A stretch of 64,000 nucleotides of DNA, taken from an uncultured Aquimarina sp. GTDB taxonomy: Bacteria; Bacteroidota; Bacteroidia; Flavobacteriales; Flavobacteriaceae. The stretch lies in the NCBI GenBank assembly GCA_947497175.1, contig CANMFM010000004.1, forward strand, positions 124,001-188,000. Direction: 5' to 3'. Every line of letters starts with the position of its first letter. Within the stretch, counting starts at the first letter, position 1. Of the stretch, positions 56,992-64,000 are shown one piece after another. The notes beneath the pieces were generated by a model. That model worked only from the letters and a program-made list of their open reading frames with translations, had not been told where the DNA came from and searched no databases. The position numbers and the translations under genes are program-made.

Positions 56992-58434
56992 ATGAAGCAT
57001 ACTAAAGTAGTAGAAGTACTAAAAAGTGACAAACTATTACAGCCCGTTACCATTAAGGGATGGGTTCGTTCTTTTCGCAATGATAGGTTTATTGCAGTTA
57101 ATGATGGATCCACTATCAATAATATACAGTGTGTTTTAGAAGATGATACAGTAGACACTGCGATTCAAAATAGGATTAATACCGGAGCTGCGATAACCAT
57201 AACGGGTACTTTAGTAGAAAGTCAAGGAAAAGGACAACGTGTTGAAATTCAAGTGAGCAGTATTGAAATAGAAGGAGATGCAGATCCCGAAGAGCTAAAA
57301 CTTACGATCCTATCGCCAAAGCGCCATAGTTTAGAAAAATTGAGAGAACAGGCACATCTTAGAGTGCGTACCAATACATTTGGAGCGATTATGCGTGTGC
57401 GTTCAAAATTATCTTTTGCCATCCATGAATATTTTCAAAAAAACGATTTTTACTATGTTCACACACCAATAATTACAAAAAGTGATGCTGAAGGTGCTGG
57501 TGAAGCATTTAAAGTGACGAACCTTGATCTCAATGCTATTGCAAAAGATGAAAACGGCGAAGTAGATTACAAAAAGGACTTTTTTGGAGGTGAAACCAAC
57601 TTAACCGTTTCTGGTCAGTTAGAAGCCGAGACTTATGCTATGGGACTAGGTCAGGTATATACTTTTGGACCTACTTTTAGAGCAGAAAATTCGAATACTT
57701 CGCGACACCTAGCAGAATTTTGGATGGTAGAACCCGAGGTAGCTTTTTGTGATCTTGATGGAAACATGGATCTGGCGGAAGATTTTATCAAATATGTGGT
57801 TCAATATGCCCTAGATCACTGTGCTGATGATTTAGAATTTTTAGAAAATCGTCTTGTACAGGAAGACAAACAGAAACCACAGACAGAACGTTCAGAAATG
57901 TTACTTCGAGATAAACTGAAGTTCGTATTAGAAAATAACTTTAAAAGAGTAAGCTATACTGAGGCTATCGAAATTTTGCAGAATTCTAAACCTAACAAAA
58001 AGAAAAAATTTAAATTTCCAATTGATGGATGGGGAGCCGATCTGCAAAGTGAGCATGAACGATTTTTAGTAGAGAAACATTTCAAATGTCCTGTAATTTT
58101 ATTTGATTATCCTGCTGATATTAAATCATTCTATATGCGCTTAAATGAAGATGGTAAAACGGTACGCGCTATGGACATTCTTTTTCCTGGTATCGGAGAA
58201 ATTGTAGGAGGCTCACAGCGTGAGGAACGCTTAGATGTCTTAAAAGAAAAAATGGCAGCTCTTAATATCCCAGAAGAAGAACTATGGTGGTATTTGGATA
58301 CTCGTCGTTTCGGAACTTGTACTCATAGTGGTTTTGGACTTGGTTTTGAGCGTCTGGTATTATTTGTGACCGGAATGGGTAATATACGAGATGTCATCCC
58401 TTATCCGAGAACACCTCTAAATGCTGAGTTTTAA
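56992..58434 (+). CDS. asnS: Asparaginyl-tRNA synthetase
   Basis: 480 residues. N-terminal OB-fold (VTIKGWVRSFRNDRFIAVNDGSTINNIQCVLE) and class II catalytic core with motif 2 region FGPTFRAENSNTSRHLAEFWMVEPE and motif 3 GFGLGFERLVLFVTGMGNIRDVIPYPRTP. An insert (about 230-330) lies within the core. It charges tRNA-Asn. Monocistronic. Confidence 0.97.
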   Translation: MKHTKVVEVLKSDKLLQPVTIKGWVRSFRNDRFIAVNDGSTINNIQCVLEDDTVDTAIQNRINTGAAITITGTLVESQGKGQRVEIQVSSIEIEGDADPEELKLTILSPKRHSLEKLREQAHLRVRTNTFGAIMRVRSKLSFAIHEYFQKNDFYYVHTPIITKSDAEGAGEAFKVTNLDLNAIAKDENGEVDYKKDFFGGETNLTVSGQLEAETYAMGLGQVYTFGPTFRAENSNTSRHLAEFWMVEPEVAFCDLDGNMDLAEDFIKYVVQYALDHCADDLEFLENRLVQEDKQKPQTERSEMLLRDKLKFVLENNFKRVSYTEAIEILQNSKPNKKKKFKFPIDGWGADLQSEHERFLVEKHFKCPVILFDYPADIKSFYMRLNEDGKTVRAMDILFPGIGEIVGGSQREERLDVLKEKMAALNIPEEELWWYLDTRRFGTCTHSGFGLGFERLVLFVTGMGNIRDVIPYPRTPLNAEF

Positions 58435-58521
58435 ATAAAACTGGATTTTATCCCTAGCATAAAATAAGCTTAGGATATAATTTAAGTACACAATTAATAC
58501 ATGCTGAAGCAGAGATTGGTC

Positions 58522-59103
58522 TTAATTATAATGCTTCTTTAATAAAATCTCAGAAATCAAATCCTTAATGATCATCTTGTTGATGTCAGGTTTCTGAGAT
58601 TTGCTTCTTGCTTTTTTTATTTTCTCAAAGTGAGGGATTTTACCGGTTTTGGTTAAAAAATTAAGCACTTCTTCAAAGAAATCATTAAGAACAGGGATTA
58701 CAAATCGACTGGATTTATTCTTTTCTTTTAGATGAATAAATTTTTTAGTGTAGGCTAAAAAAATCTGAGGATATTGAGCAAAAGTCATTAATGCCTGACA
58801 AAAACTCTGATACACTTCTTCCCGATTAAGATGGTACTTAAACTCCAATTTAGAATGATCCAGGTCCTTTAGAGTATACATCAAAACACTTTCTTTGATA
58901 AAAGTACTATAATCACTTTGAGAATGATAATAAATCTCCATGCCAATATTGGTATTTACAATCAGCACTTCATTTCCGATATTTTGCTTTAAAAAAGATT
59001 CAAAAACAACAACCATAGATGTAGACATCAACAACCTTCGTCTGATGTCTGTAGATCTGATATTTACAGATTTTATACCCTCTATATCATTGGTGTTGTT
59101 CAT
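58522..59103 (-). CDS. Unknown protein translationally coupled to the ankyrin gene
   Basis: 193 residues, no signal peptide and no transmembrane helix. I do not recognise the family. It appears mostly alpha-helical and is lysine-rich toward the C-terminus (KKARSKSQKPDINKMIIKDLISEILLKKHYN). Its ATG overlaps the TGA of the ankyrin gene (ATGA), so the two proteins are made in step and may bind each other. It ends the katG-ankyrin neighbourhood. Confidence 0.7.
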   Translation of the reverse strand: MNNTNDIEGIKSVNIRSTDIRRRLLMSTSMVVVFESFLKQNIGNEVLIVNTNIGMEIYYHSQSDYSTFIKESVLMYTLKDLDHSKLEFKYHLNREEVYQSFCQALMTFAQYPQIFLAYTKKFIHLKEKNKSSRFVIPVLNDFFEEVLNFLTKTGKIPHFEKIKKARSKSQKPDINKMIIKDLISEILLKKHYN

Positions 59104-59567
59104 TGTGTATGGTTCACTAATTCTGATATATCTAAACCGTGATTTAGGGCGTGCATTGCAGCGGTATACCCCTTATTATCTTTTGCATGTATACCGACCC
59201 CATTATCAATAAGCAATTTAATGATTTCTTTTTGCCCAAACATTGCTGCAAAAATTAAAGCTGTAGCATCGTTAAAATTTTTCTCATTAACCTGTGCTCC
59301 AGATTCAATCAGCAATTTTGCAATGTCATGACATCCTTTAAAACATACCCCCATTAGTGCGGTATTACCTGCATTATCTTTATCATCAATTTGAGGATCA
59401 TATTTCAAAATCAATTTGGTAATGTCTATATGTCCATAATATGAAGCCAGTAGCAAGGGTGTTGCCCCGCTATCATTTTTTACATGAACAAGTAATGGGT
59501 TTACATCCAAAATCGATTGTATTTCTTCTAATTCTTCTGAACGAATAGCATTAAAAATATCTTCCAT
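59100..59567 (-). CDS. Ankyrin-repeat protein next to katG
   Basis: 155 residues, four to five ankyrin repeats (GATPLLLASYYGHIDITKLIL; GNTALMGVCFKGCHDIAKLLIESG; DATALIFAAMFGQKEIIKLLIDNG; GYTAAMHALNHG). No signal peptide, so cytoplasmic here. In Pseudomonas aeruginosa the ankyrin protein AnkB, encoded beside katB, is needed for full catalase activity; this neighbour may similarly aid KatG. That role is by analogy only. A terminator after katG separates the transcripts at least in part. Confidence 0.88.
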   Translation of the reverse strand: MEDIFNAIRSEELEEIQSILDVNPLLVHVKNDSGATPLLLASYYGHIDITKLILKYDPQIDDKDNAGNTALMGVCFKGCHDIAKLLIESGAQVNEKNFNDATALIFAAMFGQKEIIKLLIDNGVGIHAKDNKGYTAAMHALNHGLDISELVNHTQ

Positions 59568-59691
59568 TATGCTTGTATATTAATTGTGATGCCTATCTAC
59601 GCTCTAATTCTATCTAATCTAGTGAAGGTTAAAAAAAGAAAGGCATAGTAAGGTTACAAACTTTTAGTGTACTTAGTATCAGCCATACACT

Positions 59692-59724
59692 TAAAAACGG
59701 GTGATTTACAGACAAACCACCCGT
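59692..59724 (-). terminator. Terminator after katG
   Basis: On the minus strand ACGGGTGGTTT and AAATCACCCGT pair with one mismatch around a 6-nt loop, followed by TTTTT. Confidence 0.8.
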
Positions 59725-59756
59725 AATACATATCTTTAGTTTCTATGGTTTCTAAG

Positions 59757-62015
<2,259 letters not shown>

Positions 62016-62046
62016 TTAAGAGTTATGTTTTAGACTTTTTAAAAAT

Positions 62047-62087
62047 ACAATAATAATTAGTTATTATTTTAATATTTACAATAATAA
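62047..62087. promoter_or_regulatory. Repeat-containing operator candidate upstream of katG
   Basis: AATAATAA-TTAG-TTATTATT (62049-62068) is a perfect inverted repeat 43 bases before the katG ATG, and ACAATAATAA occurs twice (62047 and 62078), 31 bases or about three helical turns apart. This is reminiscent of Fur/PerR-type AT-rich operators. The region is very AT-rich, so chance is possible. Confidence 0.4.
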
Positions 62088-62295
62088 AAATCTATTAAAT
62101 TATTTGGTACTCCTATTCATTGGATTTATGGCCCAGAGCAACGATCCAAGTTTTAAGAGAATTAAACCTATTTAAAGATACTCGATATTTGACACAAAAT
62201 CAATAGTCTAGATTGATTGTAATACTTCGGAAATAACCTCAGTTTATTTCATGCAACTTTTACGCATAGGATTCATCAGGAAATCAAGAATCGGA

Positions 62296-63060
62296 TTATT
62301 GTTCTATCCATTTTCTGAAGTTGGATGTGTTTGAAGAACTTGTCATCACTTTATCATCTACTCCTTGCATTTTTATGAGCAATCTATTTTTAAAATGATT
62401 TTCTATAGTAATTATATATTCTATATGAACTATCTGACTCCTATTAATTCTGAAGAATTTTTTGGGGTTTAATGACACCATGAGTACTCCTATTTTTTCT
62501 AAAACAGGATGTTTTTTCCCATTTAGATCTGTTGCCATACAAAAATCACCAGAAGCTTCAATGATACTTATGTCAATTACATTAAGTAACTGAATCCCTT
62601 TGGTTTTTTTGATCACAAATCGTTTTTTATATTGTATTTGCTCTTCTTGTAAAGCAGATTTTAATGCATCTAAGGTGGCATGATTTAAAGCTTTATAATT
62701 GCCCTGCTTAAATAACGATTGGTATTTATCAAGAGCTTTCTTAAGATCATTCTGGGAGTATGGTTTCAAAATATATGCGATACCATTAGTATTAAAAGCT
62801 TGAAATAAATATTCATCATGAGCAGAACAAAAAATAATAGGACAATCAACTGCGATTTCATCAAACAAATCAAACGAAAGCCCATCTAGCAACTGAATAT
62901 CAGATAATATGAAATCATAAGTGTTTTTCTCTAATAACATTTTACCTTCGGCGACAGATCGGGACCAATGAGGGTTAACTTGTTCTTCCAAATAATTATT
63001 CAAAAATTTTAAGAGTTTTTGATATGCCGGGATTTCATCTTCTAAAATTAAAATGCGCAT
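62296..63060 (-). CDS. LytTR-family response regulator (pair 2)
   Basis: 254 residues. Receiver domain with LEDEIPAYQKL, phospho-Asp in FILSDIQLLDG and LKPYSQNDL; LytTR domain (about 145-254) with FVIKKTKGIQLLNVIDISIIEASGDFCMA and FFRINRSQIVHIEYI. Five bases separate it from the upstream kinase, so they form one operon. It lies directly upstream of katG on the same strand. Confidence 0.92.
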   Translation of the reverse strand: MRILILEDEIPAYQKLLKFLNNYLEEQVNPHWSRSVAEGKMLLEKNTYDFILSDIQLLDGLSFDLFDEIAVDCPIIFCSAHDEYLFQAFNTNGIAYILKPYSQNDLKKALDKYQSLFKQGNYKALNHATLDALKSALQEEQIQYKKRFVIKKTKGIQLLNVIDISIIEASGDFCMATDLNGKKHPVLEKIGVLMVSLNPKKFFRINRSQIVHIEYIITIENHFKNRLLIKMQGVDDKVMTSSSNTSNFRKWIEQ

Positions 63061-63065
63061 TCGTT

Positions 63066-64000
63066 CTATGGTTGGTTACTTAATTTGATAATAGGTATTG
63101 AGATTTTAAATGCTGAATCAGTGTTCTGTATCTGTATTTCATGATTAGACAATAGCTCGTATCGTGTTTTTAGATTTTCTAAACCGGTACCAAAGGACTC
63201 TTGATCTGAATTAATTTTAGACTTATCATTATGAACTGTTAGCCAATCGTCGGTAATGGTCACAAGAACTTTAATTGTTTTTTGCCCTGTTGATTTATTA
63301 TGCTTCACTACATTTTCTAGTAACGTTTGTAATGAACCAGTGGGAATAAATTTATCCTCAAATACCGTTTCTTTTCTTACTTCAAAATTGTAGTCATCTC
63401 CAAATCGTGTTTGAATAAGAAAAGTATAATTTTCGGCTAAAGAAACTTCTTCTACAAGCTCCATGACCTCGGCGTCTTTAGTTTGAATCAAATATCGATA
63501 AATTAGTGATAGCCGGTTGATATACTCTTTGGCTTTTTCTGAATCACTATCGATTAAAGCATCGAGTGTATTAAGGTTATTGAACAAAAAATGAGGATCT
63601 ATTTGCGAGCGAAGCAGTTTTAACTCGTTTTCTTTTTGTTGTTTTTGTATGTTATAAAACTGCGACTGTCCTTCATAAAACTTTTTAGCTAATAAAATCC
63701 CGAAAGGAAAACCGGCATCGTCGGATAACCTAAAAACACTTCGTAGAAAAAAGTCGAACCATTTAGGAAACTTGCTCCAATCACTACCCCCTGACCAAAA
63801 TCCTGCAACATAATCAATCGCTCCCAGACCAGTAAGTATTACAAGCCCAAAAAATACGAAATGACCATATTTTTTTTCTTTCACCAGATAATTAGGTATG
63901 AGCCAATACATAAAGATGAGAATGATAGCAAATGAAAGCACCACTGCTACGGGTATATCTACCAAATACTCGATAAGTTCATTTCCATCCTGATAATAAT
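63066..64000 (-). CDS. LytS-type sensor histidine kinase, 5' end cut by window edge
   Basis: The frame is open to the right edge (…YYQDGNELIEYLVDIPVAVVLSFAII), with no ATG in the last 35 bases; the first candidate start inside is only a TTG at 63965, so the true start is probably outside. Visible parts are transmembrane helices, the acceptor motif SQIDPHFLFNNLNTLDAL, N-box LQTLLENVVKHNKSTG and G-box GTGLENLKTRYELL. It pairs with the LytTR regulator downstream. Confidence 0.9.
   Translation of the reverse strand, partial: YYQDGNELIEYLVDIPVAVVLSFAIILIFMYWLIPNYLVKEKKYGHFVFFGLVILTGLGAIDYVAGFWSGGSDWSKFPKWFDFFLRSVFRLSDDAGFPFGILLAKKFYEGQSQFYNIQKQQKENELKLLRSQIDPHFLFNNLNTLDALIDSDSEKAKEYINRLSLIYRYLIQTKDAEVMELVEEVSLAENYTFLIQTRFGDDYNFEVRKETVFEDKFIPTGSLQTLLENVVKHNKSTGQKTIKVLVTITDDWLTVHNDKSKINSDQESFGTGLENLKTRYELLSNHEIQIQNTDSAFKISIPIIKLSNQP

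Noticed and set aside
63066..63965. LytS-type kinase as a complete 299-residue gene starting at TTG 63965
   Set aside because: The frame stays open to the window edge and the family normally has more N-terminal membrane sequence, so it is treated as truncated.

Overview
The window is about 64 kb of AT-rich chromosome from a member of the Bacteroidota, most probably a marine Flavobacteriaceae (an Aquimarina-like genus is a guess only). Four things support this. Promoters repeatedly match the Bacteroidota -7 element TAnnTTTG. The respiratory chain is an alternative complex III joined to an aa3-type oxidase. Several families typical of the phylum are present (DUF2723, DUF5686, DUF5916, DUF5694, a SPOR-domain protein). 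There are two LytS/LytTR two-component pairs. No IS element, prophage, integrase or CRISPR array was seen, so this is mostly core chromosome with small accessory insertions.

Layout. 1-1.3 kb: 5' part of a malic enzyme gene, cut by the left edge. 1.4-5.1 kb: lipoprotein trehalase plus sodium/solute symporter, downstream of a perfect palindrome with a LacI-type core. 5.3-8.6 kb: queG, a cytochrome P450 and ruvB. 8.7-10.75 kb: a small cysteine-motif cluster (MarR-type regulator with a C-terminal Cys4 tail, DUF2024 protein, unknown exported protein, mini-thioredoxin). Two of its promoters share the operator-like 13-mer TTAGGANTCCTWA beside the -7 box; this is the best candidate for an undescribed system. 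11.7-23.5 kb: one eight-gene respiratory operon, actABCDEF-ctaC-ctaD. 23.7-28.9 kb: SPOR protein, then rimP-nusA-infB behind a leader that looks like an attenuator. 29.1-36.2 kb: universal stress protein, tRNA-Gln, a large DUF2723 membrane protein, polysaccharide deacetylase, a thioredoxin-fold protein without its cysteines, and a metallophosphoesterase. 36.2-39.6 kb: an orphan terminator (possible small RNA), a 201-bp foldback element and polA. 39.6-46.4 kb: DUF5694 lipoprotein, LytS/LytTR pair 1, serine hydrolase and DUF5916 protein. 46.6-51.4 kb: translation genes rplM-rpsI, rpsB, tsf, pyrH-frr. 51.5-58.4 kb: DUF5686 outer-membrane protein, RND/MMPL exporter, asnS. 58.5-62 kb: katG with an ankyrin gene and an unknown gene. 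62.3-64 kb: LytS/LytTR pair 2, cut by the right edge.

How the genes work together. The act-cta block passes electrons from menaquinol through ActB/ActA/ActE hemes to the aa3 oxidase as one co-transcribed unit. The trehalase and symporter form a probable trehalose-to-glucose uptake unit. katG is followed by an ankyrin gene, as in the known katB-ankB pair of Pseudomonas, and the ankyrin gene is translationally coupled to an unknown gene. The translation block is punctuated by terminators and structured leaders (rimP, rpsB, rplM), which suggests post-transcriptional control.
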